DNA of 64,000 nucleotides from Cerioporus squamosus (GCA_022592435.1 JABYQS010000018.1:186001-250000), one strand, 5' to 3'; numbered from the stretch's first letter, positions 47,730 through 60,231 are shown. The notes: a model not told the origin generated them from the letters alone. Numbers and translations: made by a program.

Positions 47730-50381
47730 CTAGAAGAGTCGACCTGTCATGACCGCGACAACGAGAACTATTGCGAACACGTTCCAGTCCCTCCTCAATG
47801 CTAAAGAGTGTGTACCATTGCTTGCGTTTCCAGTGCTCGAAGGCAGAGCACCAGTTGCTGATGCAGGCGACGTCGAGGCTGATACAACTGTGCTGAAATC
47901 AGCAGCCGCACTCGAAGAAACCGCGCTGTCGAGCGTCGCCGTCGCAATGAAGCTCTCCCAGGCAGCGATTGTCGCACTTGGTACAGTCGACGTCCCCTCG
48001 GTCTTGGCGGAACCATAGAATATCTCGTTGCCTCCGGGCAGAAAGTCCCCTGCGAGAGTTTTAGTCTCTCCGCCGACAACATCTCCCGTGGTAGAGTTCA
48101 GGACCGTCCCGTTCCGATTGGACCCCAGCACGAACTCGCGCAAGAACACGAGTGCCTGCGCCGGCTTCCACTGAGGGACCAGGTGGCCCGCGCCCGTGAA
48201 CAAAACGTACGTCAGGCCGCGCTCCTGGTGCACGATGCCCGCAGCGTTTTCGTCGTCATCGAACCACGGCGTCGCGGGCTTGCGCGTGAAGCCCTGCACG
48301 CCGCCGAAGGTGAAGTTCTGGATGACAACCTCCGTTCCGTGATGCTGGACCTGTGCGTCGTCGTTGCCCGAGTAGAAGACGAACGAGATGTTGCGCTCGG
48401 ATGCGTTGGCGAAGAGCGGGGTGAGGAAGGCAACAGGCTCGACGGAGGGGTCGCCGTGCTCGTTCCCGATGCTCTTGTTGTAAACGGAGCCGAAAGGATA
48501 GTTGAAGCTGCTACTCCAGTTCTTGGATGTGGGTGCGTGCAGCGCGGCGCGCCCTGCGCCATTGAGGAACGGGGCTGCATTCATCTCAGGCTCGGGATGT
48601 GTGGCGTCGGGGATGTCGTAGACGTCGAAACCACCGTTCGCTACGGGATAGAGGATGAACAACATGCACTGCGCCAATAAGCGGAAAGAGGTACGTACAC
48701 CATGGGAACGTGAAGTTCACTGCATAGTCGCGCATCTCATCGAAGATGTCGCAGCCATACCATTGGTCGATTGTTCCGTTTGGGCGTCCGGATATGTCCC
48801 GCTTCCACTGTAGTACGTCCGCACCCCTTCGCTCTTGGTAATCCGCTCTCTTTATGGCAGGATTTGTGCGTACGCGGAGGGCATATTCGGCCGCGATGGC
48901 CTCTCTCAATGAGGAGACTGCTATCTTTGTCTCAGTAGCTTCCAGGAGCTGCGCGCGGAGACCCTGGGTGAGGTTGAGCGTCGGGAAGTTTCCTCCCGTC
49001 TGCGGATAGGTGAGGTTTAGGTCGAAACCACAGAGGTGGTGCCTGATGACTGGTGGTCAGTGATTACGGATACAGGTGTCGCAGAGGGCACTGACTGTTC
49101 GCGAAAGTAATTGAACACGTCTTGATCGTATCCGATGATAGCAGGATATGTCTCAATGGTATTGAGCTGGAATACGATATCTTCAGCAAGTGATGCTCAG
49201 AGGGTCGCTTCGGACTTAAAACCATACCACAGGGAGGTGCCGAATAGTCGCGAATGATCCCAAGGAACCATCACCTATCGCGATCTTCTTCAGGTTAACT
49301 GGCGGCTTCGCTTGGGCGAATATATGCTTCACGATATAGGGCTATAGGAAAAATGGTGAGTGCATGCATCACTGAGCGAGTGGATCGCATACTATATACG
49401 TTCCAGCATAGCTCTCGCCAGTGAGATAAAGAGGACGCGTAGCGAGGCTGGGGAAGACGCTGACGAGGTTCTTGAGGAATCCGATCTACAAAAGTTCAGC
49501 TCGGTCTCCCTCATAAAGAGACTCAGGTGATTGCGTACAAAGTCTTCTCCCATCTGGTCTTCGTCGGCAACTGTCAGGATTCAAGGTGAGCGACGTTTAA
49601 TAGAAATCTACGGGAGTGAACTGACTGTATCCCATAGCGTCCGCGGTCGAGAAACCAGTGCCTAGAGGCGAGGATCGCGGGTGAGAGTTAGGTCACTTAT
49701 GCCTCTCCGTCAGTATGTCCAGGTATCACTCACCAACGGGCTGGTCGATCCAGATCGTGTCCGCAAGCTTGTTCCAGCTGAACGGATTCAACACCCACGA
49801 TCCGTTACTGAGAACGTGGATCGGACCGTTCTAGGTGAAATTATGGTTAATCGTCGTTTCTCGCCACGTTCACGATGCGCACCTCCGTGGACAAGCCCAG
49901 CATACCGGACGATCCTGGTCTGCATAGTTCAAATCAGATCACATCGCTCAGAATCAGGCCCCCATGCAGGTTCATTATCAGCCCTACCCTCCTTGCAACC
50001 AGATGATCCATGGTTCGCTGTTGTTTGCATGAGCTGGGGCCGTAAGGATCCGTTGCTGCTTTCCCGCTCGAATCCCCAGAAGAAAAGCGTGTTGTTGGGG
50101 TGTCCGGCCCGATTGACGGGTATGTTCCCTGCAAAGCTGCGAGGAAACGCGAGCCCCGTAAGGTTCGGAAGTGGTGACTGAACCTCGAAATCTGCGTGGA
50201 CAGTCAGCATCACTTTTGGCGACAACGAAGTGAACCGCTCACATTTTTGCCATCCTACGCCCAGCGGACCCTTGGGCTGACCAGGCTATGCATGGGGAAA
50301 CGAGCTCGGCGGCGTGAGCTGCGCATTGGCGCAAACGCCGACGGAAAGCAAGAAGACGAGTAACGCGGATATGCCGGCCAT
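47730..50381 (-). pseudogene. Serine carboxypeptidase (S10) gene with a nonsense codon and a frameshift near its 5' end
   Basis: Family function: secreted or vacuolar peptidase removing C-terminal residues. Start ATG 50381 with signal peptide MAGISALLVFLLSVGVCANA. The full catalytic set is present: oxyanion block WIIWLQGGPGSSGML (near 50000-49900), nucleophile LYLTGESYAGTYI (near 49420), Asp in FYSGNDDAQVQHHGTEVV (near 48350), His in LFTGAGHLVPQWKPA (near 48190). The C-terminus is a Ser/Ala stalk and hydrophobic tail DWNVFAIVLVVAVMTGRLF (stop 47730), suggesting a GPI anchor. Two breaks: TAG at 50286-50288 right after SSFPHA, where the family has an aromatic residue, and a one-base loss near 50042, between NGSL and APAHANNSEPW. 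A 51-nt in-frame intron (50286-50336, donor GTTTGC) could remove the stop but would delete the signal cleavage region and leave the frameshift. Everything downstream joins cleanly, so damage is recent or due to sequence error. Confidence 0.75.
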
Positions 50382-50847
50382 GTCATTCGAAGTACGAAGG
50401 ACAGGATGCGTGCGTTTGGTGTCGTTTATATATTGTGGCCTAGGACATGCCTCTCGTTATCGGCGTCCTGGAGGCGGAATCGTCAACGGCATTGTATAGC
50501 AGCCGCATATGACGAGCTCCTGGTCACGTTGGTCAGAAAGGCCTCATGCAGATTGCGAAGCATACCTTCTGCAGGTGCAATAGACACCGATCAGATGTAG
50601 CGAAAGTCCACCTCTTCGCCCCGCGGGTCTTGCGTGCCGTCGTTCCGCTCGGCGCGTCACTGGAGGAAAGGCGTGCCGAATTGCAGAGAGCAGTACCTTC
50701 TGCTCCTTACAATCGCGCAATTCGAAGCAATGAGGAGTAAGACTGCGGGCTTGTCCGAAAGGCCGTACTAAATCGTCGGGATCGTGGCATTGGCAAATCC
50801 GAGTCAGATAATGAGGGTTCTATGTACGAATAACAGGTCCTCGCAGG
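50382..50847. other. Divergent intergenic region
   Basis: 466 bases between the carboxypeptidase start (-) and the unknown gene (+). A TATA-like TTATATATTG lies near 50426, on the carboxypeptidase side. Nothing else recognised. Confidence 0.45.
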
Positions 50848-52474
50848 TTGGTCTTCCTAACCGATGGCAAGGCTGCAAGTGAGATAAAAGCGGGGAGTGG
50901 TTGCCGTGGAAGACTTCAAAAGCTTGCGGGAGTCGTTGAGGTCACTGGTCCCGGTCAAGACTCAAGCTTCAAGCTCAAGTTCAACAAGGTGAGTGGCGGT
51001 GCTGACAAAATGTACCTTGCTCGTCTTCCACCACCATCCCTCCGCATCCTCGGGCTCTTCTTGTGTCAGCATACCAACCTTCTTACGGACGCTGTTCACC
51101 GAGGGCAGGGATAAGATAGGAAATACAAGGGAGATGGAGATGCGACCTGAGGAGCTCGACCTTACCGTTCAGTATTATAGACCGGAGGAACCTGATACGA
51201 CGCCCTCGCTAACCCAAAACATCTTCGACAACGCAGCTCGTTTGGTCCTCTCCGTTGCGAGAGAAGCGAGATGGCACAATCCACCCTCCTCGAGTAGACT
51301 GTCTTTCGGTGTGTATATCGAAGCATTTTGCGTGTCGCAATGTCTGATCCCCGCCTGTAGCAATTGGTGAACACTGCTTCCAGTGGAACAGAGAGATATC
51401 ACAACTGGTGAACAATGCAGATGTTCGTAATAAAAGAAACTTCCCAGAATGGGAGGACGACGTGGAGGTTGGAGATGACGAGCTGTGGGCGCTTTGCGAC
51501 CTGGAGGAGTTCGACCATAGCCACCTCCATCGTCTCCTTGAATCCCAACCACCGGCACACAACCACGCATCTTCAGCTGACGCCTTTCCCCCTCCGGCTA
51601 CACCTCATAACAGTATGACTGTCGGTCGAAAGCGTTCCCCAGAGCGGGACTCCGGTGCCGTCACTACGCAGTCAAAGAAGCGTCCCAAATTCGACGAATC
51701 GTCTATCTGCGACGTTATTCCTGAGGTTAGAGCGGCTTAACACCCCTCGTAACCGCACTGATACAATCAGCATTTGTTATCTAGCCCCATTTTCTCCCTT
51801 CTCGTGCAACCACCGACGACCCCGACTACCAACCACCTTCGGTGAAGCTGCAGTTTTCTCCATTACCTCCCCACACGCTTGCGTCTGCCATGGAGTACAT
51901 GCGGGATCCATATGCAAGGTTGTCCTGGATCATCCCTGTCCGCGGCCGCTTGTGCTGGGATGGAGCGACGGCCGCGTCGATACTAGCGGTCAGTCACGAC
52001 GCAGGCTCACCTATCTCTGACGATTATCTCCCATTCGTCAACTCGGACTCATCGGGCTCGGAGCTCATGTGGACTCGCGATGCACTGAAGGACCTGTGGA
52101 ACACTCTGATCAATGTGCGCGAGTTAGGGCGTTTTGGTCCTCTCTCGCTCTCCTTCCACGTCGCCTTGCCAGCGGCGTTGGCGAGCTCGATGGAGCGAAT
52201 TTCCTATGTAGGCTCGCACAAGCAGACCACAATCTCGATGTCGACATCCATGACCAGCAACGTATATGTGGGTGAGCCTCCCTTGCGGAACACCCGGTCG
52301 CCCTTGGACGGAATCGACTACATTAAGGTTTTCCACGACGCCAAGTATACGCAGAGTCTGCGCGCGGTCCTCAGGGCGTGGTCTTACAAGAAAGCTGGGC
52401 AGAAGATGCGACTGTTGAAGGAGGCGAAGCTGGTTCTGGTCGCCGAGCGTTCGCAAGGACTTGTGATCTGTTAG
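50848..52474 (+). CDS. Protein of unknown family, about 420 residues
   Basis: Exons chain in one frame: 50848-50988 (MVFLTDGKAASEIKAGSGCR), a middle exon from about 51104 (EMEMRPEELDLTVQYYRPEE, NIFDNAARLVLSVAREARWH), then from about 51360 AIGEHCFQWNREISQLVNNA, FPEWEDDVEVGDDELWALCD and a nuclear-localisation-like RKRSPERDSG...TQSKKRPKF. After an intron at about 51727-51784 the last exon reads DDPDYQPPSVKLQFSPLPPH, RDPYARLSWIIPVRGRLCWD, ALKDLWNTLINVRELGRFGP and YTQSLRAVLRAWSYKKAGQK, stopping at 52472-52474. Basic clusters suggest a nuclear protein. No known domain is recognised. The first exon and its start are less certain than the rest. Confidence 0.55.
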
Positions 52475-53159
52475 TACCGGTACGTCTCAACTCGAGATAG
52501 AAACTTATATCACGTTTGACTCATTCGTTGCGGGACACCATATCCTCCGAAGACTCAATCCATCTGCCATACCCCCACGACTCCTCGGATGCAACTTCTG
52601 CATACTATTGCCCACGAGCCTCGCAAGTGAGCGTGATGTGCCACGGACAGTCACGACCACATGCTGATGTTACTTGAGATCACACCTTCAGGTGACTGAG
52701 CGCCTCGGCCCGACAGAAGCCTTGTTCACGTCCTTCCCACTGGATCTTTGCCACATTGCGTCCGTCAAACAGGCACTCTCACTACCGGGCAGAACGATAC
52801 ATCCCTGCGTCCAACTTATTCTATGTAGGCTAGCACAGGCGAGCATACGGATTCGAAGCCGGCGTAGAACCGCCGCAACCACCGGTGACCCTCACGCGAA
52901 CGATGCGGTACGCTGTAGGTCAGCCTTGGTCTGATGATCCATGGTTTCCCCGCTTCGCTGACTGCTTGTGACCTGTCATATGGCGCTGCAGCCTTCCCTG
53001 CCGTCGCGGTCCCGGCCGCCATCATGTTGCACTACGCGGTTGGCTGGTTTCATTCCATGGAAGGAGGTACGTGAATGGTCGCGTCACCACACATATATGA
53101 GGGCCGGCTTGGTGCTGAACGGGTCTTGCGTCACAGGCCTCCCCTACGCGTTGCACGTC
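52475..53159. other. Intergenic region upstream of the carboxylesterase
   Basis: 685 bases with short frames on both strands and no coherent exon chain. The promoter of the esterase gene should lie in its right half. Confidence 0.45.
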
Positions 53160-55122
53160 ATGTTCTCGACGCGATTCCTGCCGCTTGTCACTACCTTCCT
53201 TGCTACTCTCGCGTCCGCGAGCGACTCCTCGGCCTTAAATGTCGTCGACCTTGGGTACGTGCAGTACAGAGGTAATTTGACGTACCCGGACACGGTCGCA
53301 TACCTTGGAGTTCCGTATGCTGAACCTCCCCTGGGTGAACGTCGCTGGAGGAAGCCACTGGCACTCGACACGGCTCGCATCGCCCGGGAGGCAGGAGGCA
53401 AGGTAGTCAACGTGACAGAGTATGCGGACTTCTGCATTCAAGGAAGTACTGGAAGTAAGCACCGCCGCGTGTTTTCTTCCCATCCCTTCAAGCTGAACCT
53501 GACACATCCTGCCAGGCGGCGATGCCGGTGGCGCGGGAAGCGAGGACTGCTTGCATCTGGACATCTACGCCCCCGCTGGCGCGAAGAGAGGCGATAAATG
53601 TGAGCACGGTGATCTCACTGCTCGACTGATGTATATTGACCTTTGGTGCAAGTTCCCGTACTTGTCTACATACATGGTGGTGGCTACGTCTATGGCAATC
53701 CCGCGAACTGGCCCTTCGATCACTGGATTCACCAGTCCCCAAACGTCGTCATCGCGTCTGTCTACTACCGCCTCGACTCGATTGGATTTCTCGCCGCTCC
53801 CGAGCTGGCGTCCCAGGGTCTCGGGGACTTAAACGCCGGCTTCTACGACCAGGTCCAGGCCCTGAAGTGGGTTCAGCAGCACATATCCGCCTTCGGCGGA
53901 GACCCGACCAAGGTCACCATCAACGGGCAGAGTGCTGGAGGCGCGTCTGTCGAGCTCCACTTGGTCGCACATGAGAGCAAAGGCTTGTTCTCGCAAGCTA
54001 TCGGGCAGAGCGTATATCGCACGCCGTTGCCGTTGCCAGAGCAGCAAAAGGTGCGCCTCCGCCTTGCTTGGACGATTATTGTGCTGAGAGTTTCGTAGCC
54101 TATGTTCGACTACTATGCCGAGCAAGCGGGATGCGGCTCAGGCTCTGCCGCTGCGAAGATAGCATGTCTTCGCAAGGCGGACGTGAGTGCGCTCTCCCGC
54201 GCTCAAGACCTGGTCATGTATAACTTGTAAGTACCACGGTTGCACGTCCAACGTTTGTCGCTGATGTGCGTTGGTACGTGGCGTAATAGCACGGGGCCTA
54301 CTCCTCCTTCCACCCCGTTATCGACAACAAACTCTTCACAGAGTATCCCTCCATCTCGATCATGAAGGGGAACTTCGCCAACGTACCCGTCATCGTTGGG
54401 TGAATACTTGTAGCTCCATCCTCCAAATGCCCGTCTTCTCACATCCCTTGCCTGCAGCTCGACGTCCAACGAGACCCTCTCAGACGGAACCAACATCACC
54501 GAGGCGCTCAAGGACTACTTCCCTCAGCTCACACAGACGGACCTCGAACAATACCTCAAGGTCTACCCCGCAAGCGACTTCGACTCGGACGCACAACGCT
54601 TCCAGGTTGCCACGGGCGAGTCCGATGTCATCTGCGGGCGGCATATCATCGGTCTTGCAGCAGCGAAGAAGAACAAGGCGTTCACCTACCGGTACAATCA
54701 GCCGGTAAACAACGCCACTTCTGTGTACCACTCGTCTGAGAACTGGATGATGTTCCGCGGCACCTCCACCGGGTATGTATACCTATCTTGGTCCCACGTG
54801 TCGCAATCACTCACTCGGGCTGTTGAACAGATTCAATGGGACGACGACGTTCCAGCCGCAGACTGACCTCGACCGCGCGTTCGCTGAAGAGCTCATCGCG
54901 TACTGGCTGTCCTTCGTGCGCGCTGGCGACCCTAACACATTCAAACTCGACCGGTCACCGGTCTGGCCTGAGTACACTGCGAAGGGGCAAGCGCGGATCT
55001 CCCTCCAGGAGCCGAAGACGAACGATCTCACGATCAGTGGAAGCAATGCTGAGCAGGAGCCGGCGCTCGAGAGTAGCCGGTGCGACTTCGTGGCAAGCAA
55101 GTCGCAGAGGCAACAGGCCTGA
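53160..55122 (+). CDS. Secreted type-B carboxylesterase/lipase
   Basis: Alpha/beta-hydrolase that cleaves carboxylic esters; secreted. The start ATG 53160 opens a signal peptide (MFSTRFLPLVTTFLATLASA). The family blocks in order: VAYLGVPYAEPPLGERRWRK, EDCLHLDIYAPAGAKRGDK (near 53550), VLVYIHGGGYVYGNPANWPF (oxyanion HGGG, near 53680), and the nucleophile elbow KVTINGQSAGGASVELHLVA (near 53920). Later blocks are GAYSSFHPVIDNKLFTEYPS and SGESD-like GESDVICGRHIIGLAA. The catalytic His is in SVYHSSENWMMF (near 54740), followed after an intron by AFAEELIAYWLSFVRAGDPN. The stop TGA is at 55120-55122. Six short introns, no lesions. Substrate not predictable. Confidence 0.88.
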
Positions 55123-55507
55123 AGTACATGCTGGAACGATAAGGATGTGCACCCACAAAGAGAGAATGACTGTGGTATGATGAGCAGCAATTGTGCACGC
55201 ATGTATCACCACGAAAACGAACGACAGACCTTTGCAGAGTGGATAACAAGGAAGTGGACTCGGAGGCCGAAGTGAGTTGCATCATAAGATCAGCTGTAGG
55301 CGCGAGTTCCTGCACGCCGTATGATCCACCTCAGTCCATGATAAGGAGATCATAACAGATGAACATTGCTCTAGTATGTGAGTGATGTAGGCGATACAGA
55401 TGTGGGTATGAAAGTTCCATGGGTATGCTAGAAGTGTCCGCGCTACCAGAGTGCGTGAGTAAGTCTGAACTGATGCGAAGGCAAGAGCGAAGGATAGGTT
55501 GTGAGAT
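55123..55507. other. Convergent intergenic region
   Basis: 385 bases between the 3' ends of the esterase and transporter genes; 3' UTRs only. Confidence 0.5.
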
Positions 55508-57173
55508 CTACTGCGGCCCTGCGCTCTTCTCCGCCCTCTTCGACGCTTTCTCCTCGTGCTCAACCCACGCATACCACGCACCCCCGAGGATGGTGACCAG
55601 AATCCCGGCCGCGTTCGCAGGCGTGATTGTCAGGTCGAAGATCGCAACTGCGAGCAGGATGGTCAGCACTTGCTTGATGTTCGCTGAGCAACAGAGTGGT
55701 GGTCAGTGTCCAATGCTCTGTGAGGATGACGTCCGTTTATAAGAAACTCACCGGCGACGGTCATGTTCAGAGCGCCGACCTTCCCGTTGGCTGTGAAGCT
55801 CACAACGTTGAGGCCGAACGCAATGCACCCGTTTCCAATCAAGAGGAGCAAGTACCACCAGCCCGACATTGTCGCCCCGCTGTGGACCACGGCGGTATGC
55901 ACGCGGGAAAGCTCGCCCGAGTAGTAGGCGTACAGAACGCACTGGATGAACGCGAGCGGCGACATGCGGGTGAGGAGGTCAAGGGGGTGTAGATTGAGGC
56001 GTGTGGGAACGAAGAGTTGCGCGAAAGAGGTGGATGAAGTCGTGGACTGATTTGAGGCAGATGCTGAGGACTGGAGAATGTTCGTGTATATTGTCTTCAG
56101 CGCAGCGAGAAACGTGCCGAATAGAGTGAGAAGGAAGCCAAGCGGCGTGAAGTAATAGTCTCCATACGTCCTGGATGTTGAGTTAGTTGCACAATAATGT
56201 ACACATCATATTTCTCGGACGTACGCAAGGATCACGCCCAACATCACCGGGACTAAGGTGAGAAGTTTCGCGTTGCTGAATTGAGTGCCAAACAGCGAGG
56301 TCGAAATGAGAGTGGTGAAGATAGGTGTGGCAGCGCGGACGACTTGGTGGAACTGCGCTCAGGCGATGAGGAACTGCAACGCGGGAAACAGTGGTGCGCA
56401 CTTACGGGAATGGTCACTAGTTGCAGCGACAGATTGCTGACGGCGATGTTTACTGCAAATAAGACGCTATAGGCAGCCAAGACAGCGTAGCTCTTTAAGC
56501 CAAGCTGGGCCGGAGTGTAGGCATTCCGTCGCCGGAGAAGATACCCGCCTACGCTGCCGAACAACGCGTGTACTGCAGTGAGTGTGTACGGGTACGGGAA
56601 GCGTACCAGCACGCCCTTGTTGTAAAGCGTCAGGCCGAGGTTGAACGCGAAGTATAGCAATAGCCAGGACGCCTGCGAGTCCGCATAAAGTCGCCTAGGA
56701 GTGATCTTTTTCTGCACTCTCCTCGCCGCCAAATTACGCTTGGAGGCCACAGGAGCACTTGGAGCGACGAACGGTAACGAAGGAGACGGAAAGCCGCTGT
56801 CTCGAGCGAGAGGCGACGGAGGAAGGACGAATGCTGGCGTACTGGCGACATCTCGAGCAAAATTTGGCCGTTGTCTCGGTGACGACCTAATCCCAGGCTG
56901 GCTCCGCGCAAAGTCCTTCCAGGCCATATCCGGCGGTGCGCTCGAGTATTGCAGGTGGGCGAACTCCGCGGGGTCGCTCCTCCGCAGGCTGGGCCCAAAC
57001 AGTCCTCCGCCTTGTGCCCAAGGCACGTCCCACTTCGATACGCCGTCCGGGAGTACAGGTGTCAACCGAGCTGCGGTCGTGTAGGTCGGAATGTCGAAGT
57101 AGCCAGACGAGCCCGCGATGCCAAGCTCCGCCGGGGAGACTGAGCTGAGATAGGGGGACCGCATCGTTGACAA
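55508..57173 (-). CDS. Triose-phosphate transporter (TPT/EamA) family, sugar-phosphate or nucleotide-sugar carrier
   Basis: Drug/metabolite-superfamily carrier, probably Golgi or ER membrane; substrate unknown. Start ATG 57173 (MSTMRSPYLSSVSPAELGIA). An N-terminal cytosolic extension of about 150 residues, Ser/Pro-rich, precedes the first helix WLLLYFAFNLGLTLYNKGVL, the family signature with Asn and Lys. Then come FPYPYTLTAVHALFGSVGGY, AYSVLFAVNIAVSNLSLQLV and, after an intron, FHQVVRAATPIFTTLISTSL. Next is LLTLVPVMLGVILA; after another intron GDYYFTPLGFLLTLFGTFLA, LKTIYTNILQ, and the second half WWYLLLLIGNGCIAFGLNVV and KQVLTILLAVAIFDLTITPA. The end is EHEEKASKRAEKSAGPQ (stop 55508-55510). 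Ten helices fit the family. Shares a 265-base divergent promoter with the RING gene. Confidence 0.87.
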
Positions 57174-57438
57174 GGCCGTGCGGAGAACGTCTAGAGCCGA
57201 GAACGACTACAACCGCGAGAGGAGTGTAACGGGTTGCTCGACGTTCAGTGTGAGCGAGACTCAATCTGATCAGCTCGGGCGGTTGGAACCCAGACGAAGC
57301 TCCGAAGGCATTTTGCCCTTATGTCAGCAAGCTCCGCCTCTGCTTTTGGTCTTCCGCGTAGGCCACTGTAGAGAGCACAAGTACTTCCATAACCACGACC
57401 ATCATCTTACCCCACATCTCTGGCCCACATATATCCCC
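57174..57438. promoter_or_regulatory. Short divergent promoter between the TPT and RING genes
   Basis: Only 265 bases separate the two ATGs. A TATA-like CACATATATCC at 57426-57436 is immediately upstream of the RING gene ATG, close enough to be leader sequence instead. No other element recognised. Confidence 0.4.
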
Positions 57439-59944
57439 ATGTCGTCTCCTGTTCGCACCCACGGGCCAGTATCTACTGCTAGTGCGACGACGAACACGAG
57501 GAAACGCGTTCTGACGGACTCCGAAGACACCGAGGAGCGAGACTCGAAGAGGGTCAGACCACAGGAGGACCAGGCAGATCTGGGCAAGCGGAAAGATGTG
57601 AAGGGCAAGGATAAGGAGAAGAAGAAGAAACGCAAGAAGAAGCGCAAGGTCCCTGTCGTCCAGGGAGATTCATCCGACGCAGAAACTCCAGCTCCCGTGC
57701 ACAGTGCGAAAGTATCGCGTGTCCGTTCACGCTCCATCGTCGACGCTGGTCCCAGTACGATCAGCGGAGCCCCGTTGCCCAAACTAGAAGAGTTTGAAGC
57801 GCGTCTCCCATCGGTTGGCTCATCTCGAGCCTCAGTGGCTCGTACTTGTTCAGCCTCTCAGTCGAAGGATGAGAGTACCACTGGTATCACAGTACGCAGC
57901 CTGCACTCGTTCGCCCGTATAACTCGATTGTTGACGGCGACGTAGACAACACAAGGTCCACTGCAAGATCAGGCTCGAGTCATTGCAGAGAGTGCGGCTG
58001 AATTGTACGGACATCTACCCGGGAACGTGAAGGAGGAGGCTTCAGTACGTACTGTACGTTCACTATCACTCAACTAATTCATTGTTAACATTGCCACAGG
58101 TCGTATCCAACGCTGACAAAGGCAAGGCTCGAGCCACAACCGATGATCCGGAGACGTTCAGTGCCCAAGTACAAGTCACCGAGTTGCAGGGGCAGATTTC
58201 AGCCAAGAGTCAGGTGAGTACTGCTTCCTGGGAGCTGTATCGCAGGTCGTGGGATGCAAGCAGGGCGTTATGTCGGTTTGACGGGGACTTCCACTCTGAC
58301 TGTCCGCCCGGCTTTTCCATTATGTTGAGCACGCGCCTTTAACCTCGTCGGTAGGCCGTCAGTACCATCGCCCTCTGGTCCCACGTGCCACCCTGCCGCA
58401 GCCACTATCGTCCCACTCACATGGTGGATACATGTACATATACTGAGTCTCTATCCGACAGCTCGTCACGGAACACGAAGGTCTGGTGTCCACATTGCAG
58501 CAATCGTTGTCATGCCAGATATGCCTGGATCTGATGCACAGACCCTTCGCGCTATCACCCTGTGGTCACTCTGCTTGCCATCAGTGTCTCGTCAATTGGT
58601 TTAAAGCACCTCCGGCGGACGTTCCTGCCAACCAGGTGCTTCCTACGTGGCTCCGGAAGAAGACATGCCCGCATTGTCGCGCCGTGGTCAAGGACCGTCC
58701 TCTGGAGATATGGGCAATCAAGGAGATGGTCGCGAACCTGGTCAAGAGCGGACTTGCGCAAGGATTCTACAGTCCAGCCGAAGAACCCGCCATCGGCGCT
58801 GCCAATGCGGACCCTTGGACGGGCATCTTCCGACCCGAACGAGGAAACCAACACGTCTTTCCTGACGGGGCATACCCCGCCCCCGTCGCGCACCTCATGG
58901 GCCAACGCGATGACGAGGACGGAGTGTATCGCTGCATCGACTGTATGCACGAGATCGCAGAAGGGGTCTGCTCGCGATGTGGACGCGTGTACCCCGGGCA
59001 CGATCCGGAGCTCGACCCAGACTATGACGATGACGACGACAGTGTGCAGGATCTTTGGCGCGACGAGGCCGAGCATGTATGGGGCGGGCATCAGGCACTC
59101 GGTGCAATCTTCGACTTCGTGCCCCACCCGTTTCCTCTCCCCGCTTTCCACCCGCGCGTCCATCTCTCTGACGACGAGGAGGGCTCGTTCGACTGGGACG
59201 TTGGCGGAGATACGGAGATCGAGTCGGACGGCGAGGCGGCGCAGGGGAACTGGCGGCGGCGGCTGCCACAGGCCGCGCATATCGAGGAGCTCGATGACGA
59301 CGAGGAAGCAGGGGAAGAAGAGTATGGATACGAGAGCAGTTTCATCGACGACGGCGAGGCTGCGGTTCCACCGGAGCATCTCCCCTTGCGCAACTCTCGG
59401 TCACCGCCGCACGACAATAGGGAGGCCACGATTGAGCTCTCTGACGATGACGACGATGACGAGGTGCAGTTCGTCGGCAGGCGTCGCAATTTGGGGCGCG
59501 GACGAGGCCCTATCGTCATTGAATCTGATGAAGACGAAGACGTCGCACTCGAAGGAGACGTCGACGGCTATGGTCACCAACCCGATGGTGTCGCCAGCGA
59601 CGAGGAACACAGCTACAGGTCGATGAGCGACCATGACCACGGCGAATTCGGGTCTGACGAAGAGTAAGTTCAAACACACATATGCGCCGTACCGTCTACT
59701 CACAATTGGTTAGCCACGGAGATCTTGCCGGTGAAGTGGCCGCACGTGAATAGTGAGTTGTCGCTGGCTCGATAGTTGTGAGGTGCATAGGTTGAATGTC
59801 TCGCCTTCCAGCGCGATGTATGGAGACGACGGCTCGGTGCCCCGCCGCAACTACGCTCCCCATCCATTTGGTGTTGAATTCGTTTCGGATGAGGAGCCTG
59901 ACTATTCGGAGGGAGATGAAGAGGAGTATGGTGAATTCTATTGA
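57439..59944 (+). CDS. RING-finger protein, probable E3 ubiquitin ligase, with acidic C-terminus
   Basis: Likely nuclear ubiquitin ligase. Start ATG 57439 (MSSPVRTHGPVSTASATTNT). The N-terminus is basic with a strong Lys-rich nuclear signal (GKDKEKKKKRKKKRKV). Small exons near 57960-58065, 58101-58213 and 58462 carry a helical stretch (ARVIAESAAELYGHLPGNV, TEHEGLVSTLQQSL). The C3HC4 RING follows directly: CQIC, CGHSACHQC near 58565, CPHC near 58670. A second metal-binding-like pair of CxxC motifs is CIDC...CSRC near 58935-58980. The rest (about 59000-59944) is extremely Asp/Glu-rich. Two last introns give DEDHGDLAGEVAARE and YAMYGDDGSVPRRNYAPHPF, ending EGDEEEYGEFY (stop 59942-59944). The specific substrate or orthologue is not identified. 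Confidence 0.8.
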
Positions 59945-60173
59945 GACAGGCCCTTGCGCATGTGTCCGTTTGGCTTCCTCATCCTGCTGTAGCATAGATT
60001 CCGATTCCGTGTCTCATACATTCAGAGCAGCATAGCGTAGGTAGACAAACTTGTCTTGAACAAAGTAATCGCGTATACACCGTTGTTGAGAAGGTGTACA
60101 ACTGGCGTCTGCTTGACTTGAGTTAATAAGGGAGATGACGGTTGGCTTAGTATCAAAGTTATTGATTCCGGAC

Positions 60174-60205
60174 GCCTCTCCCTGCCTCTCCCTGCCTCTC
60201 CCCAC
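60174..60205 (+). repeat. CT-rich decamer tandem repeat in the UPF3 leader
   Basis: CCTCTCCCTG repeated about three times, ending 26 bases before the UPF3 ATG. Pyrimidine-rich tracts just upstream of fungal starts are common near transcription initiation sites. Confidence 0.6.
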
Positions 60206-60231
60206 CACCCTACAATTGCATTGCTACCAGG

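Noticed and set aside
58555..59626. Long frames on both strands across the RING gene
   Set aside because: Codon shadows of the Asp/Glu-rich tail; the RING frame has the domain evidence.
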